From assembly GCF_018424695.1 (NCBI RefSeq), contig NZ_QTNQ01000047.1, forward strand, positions 1 to 32,055: DNA of 32,055 nt, read 5' to 3'. Position numbers and translations under genes: made by a program. This DNA is from Vannielia litorea. Lineage in GTDB: Bacteria; Pseudomonadota; Alphaproteobacteria; Rhodobacterales; Rhodobacteraceae. The notes below the pieces were generated by a model. That model made no database searches. It had not been told where the DNA came from and saw only the letters and a list, made by a program, of their open reading frames with translations. Below, piece by piece: positions 7,979-17,093 of the stretch. Each line of letters starts with the position of its first letter. Positions within the stretch are counted from its first letter, which is position 1.

Positions 7979-9212
7979 CCACCGGCGTCAGCCCCGCCGT
8001 CAGCCAGCCCTTGTCCACCCCCAGCTTGTAGGCGAAGGGGGCCAGCGCATAGGCGGCGAGACTGACGGCGTAATAGCTGATCGCCACCACCGAGAGCCCC
8101 TCCACCGTCTGCTGCAGGCGCAGTTGCAGATCGGCGCGCCTGTCCATCGAGGCCAGCAGAGCCTGGTTCTGCGCCTGGCGCTCCACGTCGACCCTTGTGC
8201 GCAGCAGGTCGCTGGCCCGTGCCGAGCGCGCCGCCATCGCCTTCAGCCGCGCCTCGGTGCTCTTCACCGTCCGCATCGCCGGATCGTAGCGCCGCGTCAT
8301 GAACTCCTTGAGCGTCTGCCGCCCCATGAAGCGCACCTCGCGCAGCACCTCGATGCGCTGCCAGACAATCGCCTCATAGGCCTTCGTCGCGCCGAAGCGA
8401 AAGCTCGCATGGGTCAGCAGGCTCTCGATATCCGCAGCAACCCGCAGCAGCTTGGTCAGCTCTTCCTCCGCCGGGCGCACGCGCTCGCCCGTCATCGCGT
8501 CCATCATGTCCGAAAGCTCGTCGTCGAGGTCGCTCAGCGGCTTGCCCAACCGGCGCGCGCGCCCTAGCCCCAGCATCGACATCGCCTTGTAGGTCTCGAT
8601 CTCGGTCAGCCGCTGCAGCACGCGCCCCACCCGATGCGCGCCCACCCCCGGCTTCACGAAGCAGGCAAAGCGCACGTGGCCCGCTGGGTCTATGCGAAAA
8701 TCGGTGCTCACGATCACGTCGCCGTCCACCACTTCCGCGACCGCCACGCTCTCCGGCACCATCCAGCCGGCGATCTTCTGGGAGACCGCCTCAGGCGTCT
8801 CTGGCATCGTCTCGACCCGCATCAGCGCCGACGTAACCCGGACGCCGGGAGCCTTTGCCAGCCAGTCCTCGGGAAACATCCGGAAAGTCTCGCCGTCAAA
8901 GGGCCGATCGGCCACGCCGGAGCCGAAAATCGTATAGGTGACGAACTCTGTATGGCTCTCCCACTTGATCTGATGGCGCCCGAGTTGGCCGGAATAATGC
9001 GTTGCATCCGGCTGCGGATGCGGCGCACCGTGCCGGTCCAGCAGGTCGATCAAATGCGCCCGCTCGGCTTCCCGGTCTCGCCCGGCGGCGCCTTCGGTCG
9101 GTTTCAGCGCGAGATAGGCCGCCCGGCAGGGCACATCCAGCGCCGGAAAAGGCCGGGCATGCAATTCGTTTGCCAGTTGGTAGCGCAACGGGTGGTCTTC
9201 GATCTCGGCCAT
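7926..9212 (-). CDS. DUF3422 family membrane protein
   Basis: A 428-residue protein matching the alphaproteobacterial DUF3422 family, whose function is not established. The start ATG 9212 was chosen because the diagnostic N-terminal motif DHPLRYQLANELHARPFP follows within five residues and GAGGGA lies just upstream; a longer in-frame reading to 9278 adds a non-conserved leader. The middle holds mostly helical, charged sequence (around KEFMTRRYDPAMRTVKSTEA) likely to form a coiled coil. The C-terminus has two membrane helices (about residues 365-420, split by KLGVDKGWLTA) and a basic tail VRRIRKKLH. It is probably anchored in the inner membrane with a large cytoplasmic domain. Its 3' end overlaps the YeeE/YedE gene tail to tail. 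Confidence 0.85.
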   Translation of the reverse strand: MAEIEDHPLRYQLANELHARPFPALDVPCRAAYLALKPTEGAAGRDREAERAHLIDLLDRHGAPHPQPDATHYSGQLGRHQIKWESHTEFVTYTIFGSGVADRPFDGETFRMFPEDWLAKAPGVRVTSALMRVETMPETPEAVSQKIAGWMVPESVAVAEVVDGDVIVSTDFRIDPAGHVRFACFVKPGVGAHRVGRVLQRLTEIETYKAMSMLGLGRARRLGKPLSDLDDELSDMMDAMTGERVRPAEEELTKLLRVAADIESLLTHASFRFGATKAYEAIVWQRIEVLREVRFMGRQTLKEFMTRRYDPAMRTVKSTEARLKAMAARSARASDLLRTRVDVERQAQNQALLASMDRRADLQLRLQQTVEGLSVVAISYYAVSLAAYALAPFAYKLGVDKGWLTAGLTPVVILLVWLAVRRIRKKLH

Positions 9213-9373
9213 TGTCGTCCCTCGTTTGCTCCCTGCTAGGCGTTGCCAGGCATGCTGTAAAGAGAAAGAACGTCGCAATATCAGCTGCTTATCTGCATAC
9301 CGCGGTGCACCGCGCTCGGCCTCCTCCGCACAAGCCTAACAGCCACCTGCCAGCCTGAGAACGGCCCCTGAAA

Positions 9374-9403
9374 CGGAAACCGCCCGGCCTTGCGACCGGG
9401 CGG
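9374..9403 (-). terminator. Intrinsic terminator-like hairpin downstream of the decarboxylase
   Basis: On the minus strand, an 8-bp stem CCGCCCGG / CCGGGCGG (9380-9387 with 9396-9403, loop 8 bases) is followed by GTTTCCGTTT, a T-rich tail. It lies about 115 bp after the decarboxylase stop codon. The rest of the 304-bp gap 9213-9516 shows no gene and must include the DUF3422 promoter. Confidence 0.55.
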
Positions 9404-9516
9404 CACCAATGGCGGCCATCGAAGCGCTTTCATCGCGTGCCGCGTCCTCTTAGGAACGGCGCGCCATCCTCCCCGATGTCAGGAAGCGCGAGGCCTGCCG
9501 AAACAACGGCTGCGGA

Positions 9517-10686
9517 TCAGATCACCACAACGTCCAGCGGCGGGAAGCCGTTGAAACCCACCGAAGAATAAGACGAGGTGTAGGCCCCGCAGCTGCGGAT
9601 CACCACCTTGTCGCCCGCCTTGAGGCTCATCGGCAGCGGCATCGGGCGCTTCTCGTAGAGCACATCGGCGCTGTCGCAGCTCGGGCCCGCCAGAATGCAG
9701 GGGCCGGTGGCCTCACCGTCATGCGGCGTTGCAATCTGGTAGCGGATCGCCTCGCCCTCGGTTTCGGCCAGACCGGAGAACCGGCCGATATCGAGGTAGA
9801 CCCAGCGGTGCAGGTCGTTCTCCGACTTGCGGCTCACCAGCAGCACCTCGGCGGCAATAGCGCCAGCCTCGGCCACCATGCCACGGCCCGGCTCTGCCAT
9901 GATGCGGGCGCCGGGGAAGCGGGCCTCGACCATGCGGCGCACGTTGTCTGCATAGGCCGTGGGGGCGTCGACTTCCTCGCCGTAGAAGGCCGGGAAGCCG
10001 CCGCCGATGTTAATGAGCTCCAGCGCATGGCCCGCGGCACGGGCATCGGCCCAGACACCGCCCACATGGTCGAGCACGCCCTGCCACATGGTAGCCCGCT
10101 TGGTCTGCGAGCCCACATGGAAGGAAAAGCCAACCGGCTCCAGCCCCAGCACCACCGCACGATCCAGCAGCGCCAGCGCCGTCTCGCGCGAGCAGCCGAA
10201 CTTGCGGCTGAGCGGCCAGTCTGCCTCGGGGTTGTCGACCAGAAGGCGGATGTACACCTGCGCGCCCGGAGCGTGCTCGGCGATCTTCTCCAGCTCCTCC
10301 TCGCTGTCGGCAGCAAAAAGGGTCAGGCCCGCGGCATGGGCGAAGGCGATGTCGGAGGCACGCTTGATGGTGTTGCCGAAGCTGATCTGCTCGGGGCGCG
10401 CACCAAGGCTCAGGCACAGCTCGATCTCGCCGCGCGAGGCCGCATCGAAGTTGGAGCCCTCGGCCAGCAGCCGCTCCAGCACTTCGCGGGCCGGGTTGGC
10501 TTTCACCGCGTAATGAATGGCCGCGCCGCCAAGGCCGGCCTTCAGCGCATGAAACTGCCGGGCCACCGCGTCGGTGTCGATCACCAGCGTCGGCTTGTCG
10601 AACGTGTTGGCGAGGATGAAAGCCTCCACACGGGAGGGCACGGATACGGGAGCAGACGCCAGGGCGCCATCAAACATCATCGTCAT
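9517..10686 (-). CDS. Ornithine/lysine decarboxylase, PLP-dependent, alanine-racemase fold
   Basis: A 389-residue group IV (type III fold) decarboxylase making putrescine or cadaverine from ornithine or lysine in the cytoplasm. Visible catalytic elements are HYAVKANP with PLP-lysine Lys62, FSFHVGSQ with His190, the phosphate-binding Gly loop NIGGGFP (227-232), EPGRGMV (265-271), the active-site Cys-Asp pair in GPSCDSADVL (Cys337-Asp338), and GAYTSSYSSVGFNGF near the C-terminus. The enzyme works as a dimer with Cys337 reaching into the partner site. ATG 10686 was chosen because GGAG lies 6 bases upstream; the ATG at 10692 is too close to it. A longer frame to 10839 is leader sequence. Substrate preference (ornithine, lysine or both) cannot be fixed from these motifs alone. 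Confidence 0.9.
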   Translation of the reverse strand: MTMMFDGALASAPVSVPSRVEAFILANTFDKPTLVIDTDAVARQFHALKAGLGGAAIHYAVKANPAREVLERLLAEGSNFDAASRGEIELCLSLGARPEQISFGNTIKRASDIAFAHAAGLTLFAADSEEELEKIAEHAPGAQVYIRLLVDNPEADWPLSRKFGCSRETALALLDRAVVLGLEPVGFSFHVGSQTKRATMWQGVLDHVGGVWADARAAGHALELINIGGGFPAFYGEEVDAPTAYADNVRRMVEARFPGARIMAEPGRGMVAEAGAIAAEVLLVSRKSENDLHRWVYLDIGRFSGLAETEGEAIRYQIATPHDGEATGPCILAGPSCDSADVLYEKRPMPLPMSLKAGDKVVIRSCGAYTSSYSSVGFNGFPPLDVVVI

Positions 10687-10955
10687 GGTCATCTCCAATA
10701 GACCCGGCCATATATGACCGCTCACTTCCAAGGGAGACGTTACCGTCGCTACGTAAACACAGGCGATGATGTTGCCGGCCAGAGGCGCGTGCGTTGGCGT
10801 CTTGAGCGCGCAAATGGGGCCAATGCGGATTCGGATCAAGAGGAAATTTCAACGCGCTGCGAAAAACTTTCACGGCCCCAAAGCTGTGGCCGCACCGCAC
10901 CAGCGGAACCGCCCCCTCCCCCCGCTTGTTGGTCTGCCAAAGGAGGATCTTTCCT
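10687..10955 (-). promoter_or_regulatory. Divergent leader region of the decarboxylase; possible structured 5' UTR
   Basis: A 269-bp gap between divergent starts. On the minus strand it contains a small hairpin with a GNRA-type loop, GACG-GTAA-CGTC (10736-10747), and then GGTCATATATGGCC (10706-10719), a 14-base near-palindrome with one G-T pair, just before the Shine-Dalgarno. Alphaproteobacterial ornithine decarboxylase genes are known to carry a conserved leader RNA, the speF motif; whether this is one was not determined. No clear -35/-10 pair was found. Confidence 0.35.
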
Positions 10956-11465
10956 ATGTCACACCACCAGAACGACCATGACACCGAAGCGCTGCGCAAG
11001 GCGCTGTTCTCGGCGCTGAACGACGAGCGCACCGGCATGCTTGCCGTCACCGACCGCAACAGCCACGCCCAGCCGATGACCCATTTCTTCGACGAGGAGG
11101 CACGGGTGCTGCGCTTCATCACCGCCAACGACACCGATCTCGCGCGTGATGTGGGCAGCGGCGCGCAGGCGCATTTCACCCTCACCACCAGCAACCGCGA
11201 GGTCTATGCCTGCATGTCCGGCCCGATCACGGCCTCCGATGATCGCAACAAGCTGGAAGATCTCTGGTCACCCGCCGCCGCGATGTGGTTCGAAGGCGGC
11301 ATCGACGACCCGAAGGTGCTGCTGCTGGAAATGCCGCTGCACGAGGCCGCCGTCTGGACGGTCGATGCCAATGCGCTGCAATTCGGCATCGAGATGCTCC
11401 GCGCCAACCTCGGCGATCACACGCCGGATCTTGGCGATCACGCTGTCATCAGGCTGGCCGCCTGA
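10956..11465 (+). CDS. Pyridoxamine 5'-phosphate oxidase-like flavoprotein (general stress protein 26 type)
   Basis: A 169-residue cytoplasmic protein of the split-barrel FMN-binding superfamily, close to the general stress protein 26 group. The strand pattern is visible in ALNDERTGMLAVTDRNSHAQ, QPMTHFFDEEARVLRFITAN, and then AHFTLTTSNREVYACMSGPI and the WFEGGIDDPKVLLLEMPLH segment. Members bind FMN or a related cofactor as dimers and are mostly uncharacterised; true PdxH activity is not implied. ATG 10956 was chosen because AAGGAGG (10940-10946) lies 9 bases upstream; the longer reading from 10926 would place that ribosome-binding site inside the gene. It is divergent from the decarboxylase gene and convergent with an unknown secreted protein. 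Confidence 0.85.
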   Translation: MSHHQNDHDTEALRKALFSALNDERTGMLAVTDRNSHAQPMTHFFDEEARVLRFITANDTDLARDVGSGAQAHFTLTTSNREVYACMSGPITASDDRNKLEDLWSPAAAMWFEGGIDDPKVLLLEMPLHEAAVWTVDANALQFGIEMLRANLGDHTPDLGDHAVIRLAA

Positions 11466-11478
11466 GCCTGCCGCCAAA

Positions 11479-11503
11479 GGCCCGTCGCGCGTTGCGGCGG
11501 GCC
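11479..11503. terminator. Bidirectional terminator-like hairpin
   Basis: A 10-bp stem GGCCCGTCGC / GCGGCGGGCC with one G-T pair and a 5-base loop, located between the stops of two convergent genes (11465 and 11512). No T-run on either side; it probably works as a shared 3' end or stabiliser. Confidence 0.5.
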
Positions 11504-11511
11504 GTGCCGGC

Positions 11512-12087
11512 TCACCAGTCCTCCGCCGGAAGTCCCTGCTCCACTGCCTCGCGCCGCATGTCGACGAGAGCATCCCTCCAGCCCACCAGAGGGATGCGCA
11601 AATCCACCGACCGTTCGTTGCTGTAGGCGACAGTGAACCGCAGCCGCAACGTGCCGCCCGCCGCCTCTCCCTCAGCCATCGCTTCCATGAACGCCCGCCG
11701 TTCCGCCCCGGAAAGCGGGTTGCCTCGAGAGTGGTCGGCCAGCCCCACGTCGGGCAGCGTCCAGATCACCTCATCGTTCTGCTCGATGGTGTAGCCAATG
11801 TAGGTCTCCGGATACTTGTGGCGATAGACATCGAAGGTGACGCTCTTTGCGCCGATGCGAACTTCCCCCAAATCATCAAACCCATCCGCTTCCGGGTAAA
11901 TCCTGATCCCGCAGAGCGTCCGCACCTTTTTCCACCCGTTCAGAAAGTTGCTCGGGTTGGCGTGGTAACAAGTTACCGTAAACGCCCCATGCTCCTCTCG
12001 GTAAAGAGTTTTGCCGTAATACAAATCGCCTGCCCAAGCGGTGGACGGCAGCAGAAAGAGCAACGCCGCTACAAGCACATACCTCAT
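11512..12087 (-). CDS. Secreted protein of unknown function (191 aa)
   Basis: Not recognised. The protein begins with a clear Sec signal peptide (MRYVLVAALLFLLPSTAWA, cleavage before GDLYYG), giving a mature periplasmic protein of about 172 residues. Two Cys residues (in TVTCYHAN and RTLCGIRI) are placed to form a disulfide. The rest looks like beta-sheet sequence with aromatic residues (SVTFDVYRHKYPETYIGYTI), followed by an acidic helical segment ERRAFMEAMAEGEAAGG. Strong coding character on this strand and a normal signal sequence support a real gene. It is monocistronic, convergent with the flavoprotein gene and not obviously linked to it. Confidence 0.72.
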   Translation of the reverse strand: MRYVLVAALLFLLPSTAWAGDLYYGKTLYREEHGAFTVTCYHANPSNFLNGWKKVRTLCGIRIYPEADGFDDLGEVRIGAKSVTFDVYRHKYPETYIGYTIEQNDEVIWTLPDVGLADHSRGNPLSGAERRAFMEAMAEGEAAGGTLRLRFTVAYSNERSVDLRIPLVGWRDALVDMRREAVEQGLPAEDW

Positions 12088-12356
12088 CTGTCGCTCTCAC
12101 CTCATCAGGGCCCGATAAGGCCGAGTGCCTCCCGAGTCGTAGATCCGGGAGGCGACAGAATGGCGAGAGGCAGGTAATTTTCCGTCGGTGCGCGCGCGCC
12201 GCGATGCGCCTCGCATCTGATCTGACGCGCCGTCCGCCGGACGGTTCTCAGCAAAGGAAGCTGGAAGGGTTTGCCGACGGAGGCGGCTGCAAGGGGCGGG
12301 CGGCTGCAAGGGCAGACCACGCGCCTGTTCAGCCAGCCCCCGCCCGCGCGGCGGCG

Positions 12357-13232
12357 CTACTGACTCGCCGCCATCGGCATCTCGCCCTGCGGCAGCTTGG
12401 TATGCGAGAACACGTACTCCAGCGCCTCGGGCAGCGTGTCGATCCAGACCTGCCACTCGTGATCGCCGTCGATCACCCGGTATTCAACATCGTTCGGCTG
12501 GTGATCCCGCAACTTCTGGTAGAGCACCGCCCCATGGTAGGCGATGTCAAACACGTCATGGTCGCCCGAGTTGATATACATCGGCACAACCACGTCCCCG
12601 GCGAGGTAATCGTCCAGATAGGCAGTGTAGTTCAGCTCGGTCCACTTCTCGGGGTCGTAGTTGCCATCGGCGTCCAGATAGGCCGCATGGCGGTTGGCCG
12701 AGGAGCTCTCGGGCGGCTGCGGCACATAGGCCGCGGGCGACATCGCGGCACCGGCTGCGAACATCTCGGGATGCTCCAGCACAAAGTTCACCGTGCCGTA
12801 ACCCCCGGCAGAGAGCCCACCAACGACCCGCCCCTCGCGCTCGGGGATCACCCGCCAGGTGGCCTCGATATGCGGGATGAGATCATCAAAAAATGCAGTT
12901 TCGGCAGGCTCGTTATATCCATCAACCCACCAGCTCAGGCTGCCCGGCATGATCACCACGGCAGGCGGCATCACCCCATCGGCAATCGCCTTGTCGAGCA
13001 CCTGCTTGGCCTTGCCATCCACCACCCAGCTCGTCTCGTTGCCGCCCGAGCCGTGCAGCAGATACATATGCGGATAGGTCAGCCCGCTCTCCGCGTAGCC
13101 GTCGGGCAGATAGACTGTATAGGCATAATCCCGCCCCAAGGTCTCCGAGGCGAAGCTGTAGGTGGCGATCTCACCGGCGAAACTCGGAAAAGCACAAAGG
13201 GCCGCAGGCGCGGCACAAAACAGGATCTTCAT
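12357..13232 (-). CDS. Secreted alpha/beta-hydrolase esterase (esterase D / feruloyl esterase family)
   Basis: A 291-residue exported serine esterase of the PF00756-type family. ATG 13232 was chosen because GGGAGG lies just upstream and a signal peptide follows (MKILFCAAPAALCAFPSFAG, cleavage near residue 20). The fold's marks are YLLHGSGGNE (oxyanion region, 58-66), the nucleophile elbow VGGLSAGGYG with Ser141, the acid in INSGDHDVFD (Asp224 or Asp226) and the His in VIDGDHEWQVW (His258). Members hydrolyse esters of sugars, phenolic acids or S-formylglutathione; with a signal peptide the protein probably acts in the periplasm or outside the cell on an unknown ester. It is a single gene with no obvious operon partner. 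Confidence 0.88.
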   Translation of the reverse strand: MKILFCAAPAALCAFPSFAGEIATYSFASETLGRDYAYTVYLPDGYAESGLTYPHMYLLHGSGGNETSWVVDGKAKQVLDKAIADGVMPPAVVIMPGSLSWWVDGYNEPAETAFFDDLIPHIEATWRVIPEREGRVVGGLSAGGYGTVNFVLEHPEMFAAGAAMSPAAYVPQPPESSSANRHAAYLDADGNYDPEKWTELNYTAYLDDYLAGDVVVPMYINSGDHDVFDIAYHGAVLYQKLRDHQPNDVEYRVIDGDHEWQVWIDTLPEALEYVFSHTKLPQGEMPMAASQ

Positions 13233-13352
13233 GAAAACCTCCCATGCAGGCAGACCGGAATGGCTGCCCTTGGGGAAGGCTCGCAAGGGCAAAAACGCAT
13301 GTCAACCGCACATATGCAACCTTCACGCGAGCGGCGGCAAGCTGCGCATATG

Positions 13353-13380
13353 AAAAGGGCCCCCGTATCGGGAGGCCCTT
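13353..13380 (-). terminator. Intrinsic terminator of pntAB
   Basis: On the minus strand the hairpin AAGGGCC-TCCC / GGG-GGCCCTT (10 pairs with one mismatch) is followed directly by TTTTC, about 25 bp after the pntB stop codon. Placement and T-run make this a good intrinsic terminator. Confidence 0.75.
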
Positions 13381-13405
13381 CTGATTGTGTCGTCGCTGTG
13401 CCCGA

Positions 13406-14833
13406 TCAGTCGATCATCGGCAGCAGCTTGTTCACCGAGTCTTTGGCGTCGCCGTAGAACATCCGGGTGTTGTCCTTGAAGAACAGCGGGTTCTCGATCC
13501 CCGAGTAACCCGTGCCCTGCCCCCGCTTGGAGACGAACACCTGCTTGGCCTTCCACACCTCCAGCACGGGCATGCCCGCGATGGGGGAGTTCGGGTCGTC
13601 CTGGGCGGCCGGGTTCACGATGTCGTTCGAGCCGATGACGATCACCACGTCGGTCGAGGGGAAGTCGTCGTTGATCTCGTCCATCTCGAGAACAATGTCA
13701 TAGGGCACCTTGGCCTCGGCCAGCAGCACGTTCATGTGTCCCGGCAGACGGCCCGCAACGGGGTGGATCGCAAAGCGCACCTCCTTGCCGGCGGCGCGCA
13801 GCTTGCGGGTCAGCTCGCTGACCGCCCCCTGCGCCTGTGCCACGGCCATGCCGTAGCCCGGCACGATCACCACAGAGTCGGCCTCGTTCAGCGCGGTTGC
13901 CACGCCATCGGCCTCGATCGCCACCTGCTCGCCTTCCACGGCCATCTGCTCGCCGCCCCCGCCGCCGAAGCCGCCGAGGATCACGCTCACGAAATGCCGG
14001 TTCATGGCCTTGCACATGATGTAGCTGAGGATCGCACCCGAGGAGCCCACGAGGGCGCCCACCACGATCAGCAGGTCGTTGCCGAGGCTGAAGCCGATCG
14101 CCGCCGCCGCCCAGCCCGAGTAGCTGTTGAGCATCGAGACGACCACCGGCATGTCGGCCCCGCCGATGCCCATGATGAGGTGATAGCCGATGAAGAGCGC
14201 GGCCAGCGTCATCAGGAACAGCGGGAAGAAACCGCCAGTGCTCATGTACCAGAACAGGCAGAGCAGCGAGATCGCCGCAGCGCCAGCGTTCAGCATGTGC
14301 CCGCCCGGCAACTTGGTGGCCGCCGAGGTGACCTTGCCCGAGAGCTTGCCGAAGGCAATGACAGAGCCGGTGAAGGTGATCGCGCCGATGAACACGCCGA
14401 GGAAGAGCTCAACGGCGAGAATGTTCAGCTCGACCGGGGTTTTGTGCGCCACGATGGAGGCGAAGTAGCCCAGTTCGTCAGCCTGCGCCCCGTCCGCAAC
14501 GAGGCGGATGGTGAAATGGGCGTTGTATCCCACGAAAACCGCTGCGAGGCCGACGAGGCTGTGCATCGCCGCCACAAGCTGCGGCATCTCGGTCATCTGC
14601 ACCTTGGTGGCCACCATGTAGCCGATCACCCCGCCGCCCGCGATGAGCAGCAGCGTCAGAAGCCAGAGGCCCGAGCCGGGGCCGATGAGCGTGGCCAGCA
14701 CGGCCAGCCCCATGCCCACGATCCCGTACCAGACAGCCCGCTTGGCGCTTTCCTGCCCCGAGAGGCCGCCCAGCGAGAGGATGAAGAGAACAGCGGCAAC
14801 AACGTAGGCCGCAGTGGTAAATCCGTAATCCAT
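13406..14833 (-). CDS. pntB: NAD(P) transhydrogenase subunit beta
   Basis: A 475-residue inner-membrane subunit of proton-translocating transhydrogenase, which uses the proton gradient to transfer hydride from NADH to NADP+. The N-terminal 270 residues form about nine membrane helices (starting [20 protein letters not shown]) with the conserved [13 protein letters not shown] region. The C-terminal domain III binds NADP(H): [54 protein letters not shown] and [17 protein letters not shown] are textbook PntB motifs. It follows pntA after 15 bp with GGGGAGG and AGGAG just before ATG. In this type of bacterium it supplies NADPH for biosynthesis and redox defence. Confidence 0.97.
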   Translation of the reverse strand: MDYGFTTAAYVVAAVLFILSLGGLSGQESAKRAVWYGIVGMGLAVLATLIGPGSGLWLLTLLLIAGGGVIGYMVATKVQMTEMPQLVAAMHSLVGLAAVFVGYNAHFTIRLVADGAQADELGYFASIVAHKTPVELNILAVELFLGVFIGAITFTGSVIAFGKLSGKVTSAATKLPGGHMLNAGAAAISLLCLFWYMSTGGFFPLFLMTLAALFIGYHLIMGIGGADMPVVVSMLNSYSGWAAAAIGFSLGNDLLIVVGALVGSSGAILSYIMCKAMNRHFVSVILGGFGGGGGEQMAVEGEQVAIEADGVATALNEADSVVIVPGYGMAVAQAQGAVSELTRKLRAAGKEVRFAIHPVAGRLPGHMNVLLAEAKVPYDIVLEMDEINDDFPSTDVVIVIGSNDIVNPAAQDDPNSPIAGMPVLEVWKAKQVFVSKRGQGTGYSGIENPLFFKDNTRMFYGDAKDSVNKLLPMID

Positions 14834-14848
14834 TGCTCCTGCCTCCCC

Positions 14849-16420
14849 TTACGATTTCTGGAACATGGCGAGCATGCGCCGGGTGACGAGGAAGCCGCCG
14901 AAGATGTTGATCCCGGCCATGAAGACCGAGAGCGCAGCGAGCAGGACCACGAGGAACGAGCTGGAGCCCATCTGCAACAACGCGCCAACGATGATGATCG
15001 AGGAGATCGCGTTGGTCACCGCCATCAGCGGCGTGTGCAGGGAGTGCGAGACGTTCCAGATCACCTGGAAGCCCACGAAGACAGAGAGCACAAAGACGAT
15101 GAAGTGCTGCATGAAGCTCGCCGGGGCCACCAGACCCACGGCCAGAAGCAGCACCGCGCCCACGGTGATCAGCGTCACCTGTTGCTTGGTCTGCGCCTTG
15201 AAGGCCGCAGCCTCCTGCGCCTTCTTCTCCTCGGGCGTCAGCTCCTTGGGCTTTTCCTTCTTTACAGCCGCAATTGCCTGAACTTTCGGCGGCGGCGGCG
15301 GGAAGGTGACTTCGCCGTCATGCGTTACCGTCGCACCGCGGATCACGTCATCTTCCATGTTGTGGTTGATGACACCGTCCTTCTCGGGCGTCAGATCCGT
15401 CATCATGTGGCGGATGTTGGTGGCGTAAAGCGTGGAGGACTGGGTGGCCATCCGGCTCGGGAAGTCGGTGTAGCCCACGATGGTCACGCCATTGTCGGTC
15501 ACGATCTTCTCGTCCGCCTTGGTCAGCTCGCAGTTGCCGCCGCGCTCGGCGGCCAGGTCCACGATCACCGAGCCAGGCTTCATCATCTCGACCATGTCCT
15601 TGGTCCAGAGCACGGGCGCGGCGCGGTTCGGGATGAGCGCGGTACAGATGACGATGTCGATATCGGGCGCCATCTCGCGGAATTTCTCGAGCTGCTTTTC
15701 GCGGAACTCGGGGCTGGAGGGGGCCGCATAACCGCCCGTGGCGGCACCATCGGCCTGCTCCTCGTCAAAGTCGAGGAAGACAAACTCCGCGCCCATCGAT
15801 TCGATCTGCTCGGCCACTTCTGGCCGCACGTCGAAGGCATAGGTGATCGCGCCGAGGCTGGTGGAGGTGCCGATGGCCGCAAGGCCGGCAACACCCGCAC
15901 CGATCACCAACACCTTCGCCGGGGGCACCTTGCCCGCCGCCGTCACCTGACCGGTGAAGAAGCGGCCAAAGTTGTTGCCCGCCTCGATCACTGCGCGATA
16001 CCCGGCGATATTGGCCATCGAGCTGAGCGCATCCATCTTCTGGGCGCGGCTGATGCGGGGCACCATTTCCATTGCGACAACGGTCGCACCCTTCTTGGCG
16101 AGATCGGCCATCTGAAGCTCGTTCTCGGCCGGGGCGAAGAAGCTGATCAGCGTCTGGCCCTTCTTGAGGCGTTTGGCCTCGGCATCGGTGGGCACGCGAA
16201 CCTTGGCGATCACCTCGGCCTCTTTCCACAGCGCCCCGGCGGTTTTCACCACCGTCACACCGGCGGCCTCATAGGCGTCGTCGGTGAAGCCTGCGGCGGC
16301 ACCCGCCCCGGCTTCAATCAGGCACTCGTGGCCCAGTTTTTGCAGTTGTGTGGCCGACTCCGGCGTCATGGCCACGCGGTTCTCGCCCTTGAGAACCTCC
16401 TTGGGCGTTCCGATTTTCAA
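14849..16420 (-). CDS. pntA: NAD(P) transhydrogenase subunit alpha (fused form)
   Basis: A 523-residue subunit carrying both the NAD(H)-binding domain I (about 1-380) and four membrane helices of domain II (about 425-520), as in E. coli rather than the split PntAA/PntAB of Rhodospirillum. Motifs are [19 protein letters not shown] at the N-terminus, [20 protein letters not shown] (the QD loop region), the Rossmann glycines GAGVAG (174-179) and [15 protein letters not shown] Pro- and Lys-rich linker (FPPPPPKVQ then [14 protein letters not shown]) joins the domains. The start is TTG at 16420, selected because AAGGGGGAC lies upstream at good spacing and the first residues match the family N-terminus. 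It is the first gene of pntAB. Confidence 0.97.
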   Translation of the reverse strand: MKIGTPKEVLKGENRVAMTPESATQLQKLGHECLIEAGAGAAAGFTDDAYEAAGVTVVKTAGALWKEAEVIAKVRVPTDAEAKRLKKGQTLISFFAPAENELQMADLAKKGATVVAMEMVPRISRAQKMDALSSMANIAGYRAVIEAGNNFGRFFTGQVTAAGKVPPAKVLVIGAGVAGLAAIGTSTSLGAITYAFDVRPEVAEQIESMGAEFVFLDFDEEQADGAATGGYAAPSSPEFREKQLEKFREMAPDIDIVICTALIPNRAAPVLWTKDMVEMMKPGSVIVDLAAERGGNCELTKADEKIVTDNGVTIVGYTDFPSRMATQSSTLYATNIRHMMTDLTPEKDGVINHNMEDDVIRGATVTHDGEVTFPPPPPKVQAIAAVKKEKPKELTPEEKKAQEAAAFKAQTKQQVTLITVGAVLLLAVGLVAPASFMQHFIVFVLSVFVGFQVIWNVSHSLHTPLMAVTNAISSIIIVGALLQMGSSSFLVVLLAALSVFMAGINIFGGFLVTRRMLAMFQKS

Positions 16421-16536
16421 CGGATTGTCCCCCTTCCGTTTATGTCGCGCGCATTTTGCGCAGGCTGGCAGCGGCCTCTACCTATCACTTTGCGGAAATT
16501 TGTTACAACCAGAAGCGATGACGCAGCGACAAAAGT

Positions 16537-17025
16537 CTAAAGCCACCGCCGCACCCGGCCCGCCCAGGCCTCGAACTGGGGTCCGAAGGCCTTTTGCAAA
16601 CGGGCTTCTTCGGGGGCGATGAACCGGTCGGTGATGAGCCAGCAGAACAGCGGCACCAGCACAGCAAGTGCAAGCCAGCCCCCCCAGTACGCGCAAAAAC
16701 CGGAAAGGATCATGGCATCGCCAAGATAGATCGGGTTGCGCGAACGGCTGTAGACACCAGAAGTGATCAAGGCCTCCGCCTCGCGGTGCGGCACAATGGA
16801 GGTGCGCGCCCGGCGGAATTCCATCACCGCCAGCGCCAGCAGCAACAGCCCGCCGCCCACCAGCAGCCCGCCCAGCATATCCGTCAGAGGGTGCGACCAT
16901 GTGAGAGAGGGAAAGCGGCTTGCCTGAAGCCAGGCCAGCGCGAGGAACAGCACCAGCCACACGGGCGGCATATCGAACCAGCGCAACGCGGCGCGCCAGC
17001 CTGTCTCTCCTGTCGGTCCCTGCAT
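16537..17025 (-). CDS. Isoprenylcysteine carboxyl methyltransferase-like membrane protein
   Basis: A 162-residue inner-membrane protein of the ICMT/PEMT-like methyltransferase superfamily. It has about four hydrophobic segments. The family's cofactor-binding C-terminal signature is clear: EALITSGVYSRSRNPIYLGD (84-103), a hydrophobic pair, then PEEARLQKAFGPQFEAWAGR and the VRRWL end. ATG 17025 was chosen because GAGGGAG sits about 6 bases upstream and the first helix follows soon after; the frame continues upstream to 17217 without conserved features. Bacteria lack prenylated CaaX proteins, so these homologues probably methylate other small or lipid substrates with S-adenosylmethionine; the substrate is unknown. 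It lies between pntA and an amidotransferase-like gene on the same strand, but 116 bp from pntA. Confidence 0.8.
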   Translation of the reverse strand: MQGPTGETGWRAALRWFDMPPVWLVLFLALAWLQASRFPSLTWSHPLTDMLGGLLVGGGLLLLALAVMEFRRARTSIVPHREAEALITSGVYSRSRNPIYLGDAMILSGFCAYWGGWLALAVLVPLFCWLITDRFIAPEEARLQKAFGPQFEAWAGRVRRWL

Positions 17026-17093
17026 CGCGGCTCCCTCTGCTCGGGCGCGATATTCACGAAGTGGAATGTAATGTCCAGCCCGGTCTTTCCCGG

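Noticed and set aside
12127..12153. 8-bp GCCTCCCG / CGGGAGGC hairpin downstream of the esterase gene
   Set aside because: It is about 200 bp after the esterase stop with an 11-base loop and no T-run; too weak to call a terminator.
12288..12315. Short tandem CGGCTGCAAGGGG-type repeat
   Set aside because: Only two imperfect units in GC-rich DNA; likely chance.
13385..16540. 1051-codon open frame on the plus strand, antisense to pntAB
   Set aside because: The opposite strand has two textbook transhydrogenase genes in the normal operon order. The antisense product is His/Arg/Gly-rich with no ribosome-binding site or family motifs; it arises from high-GC codon bias.
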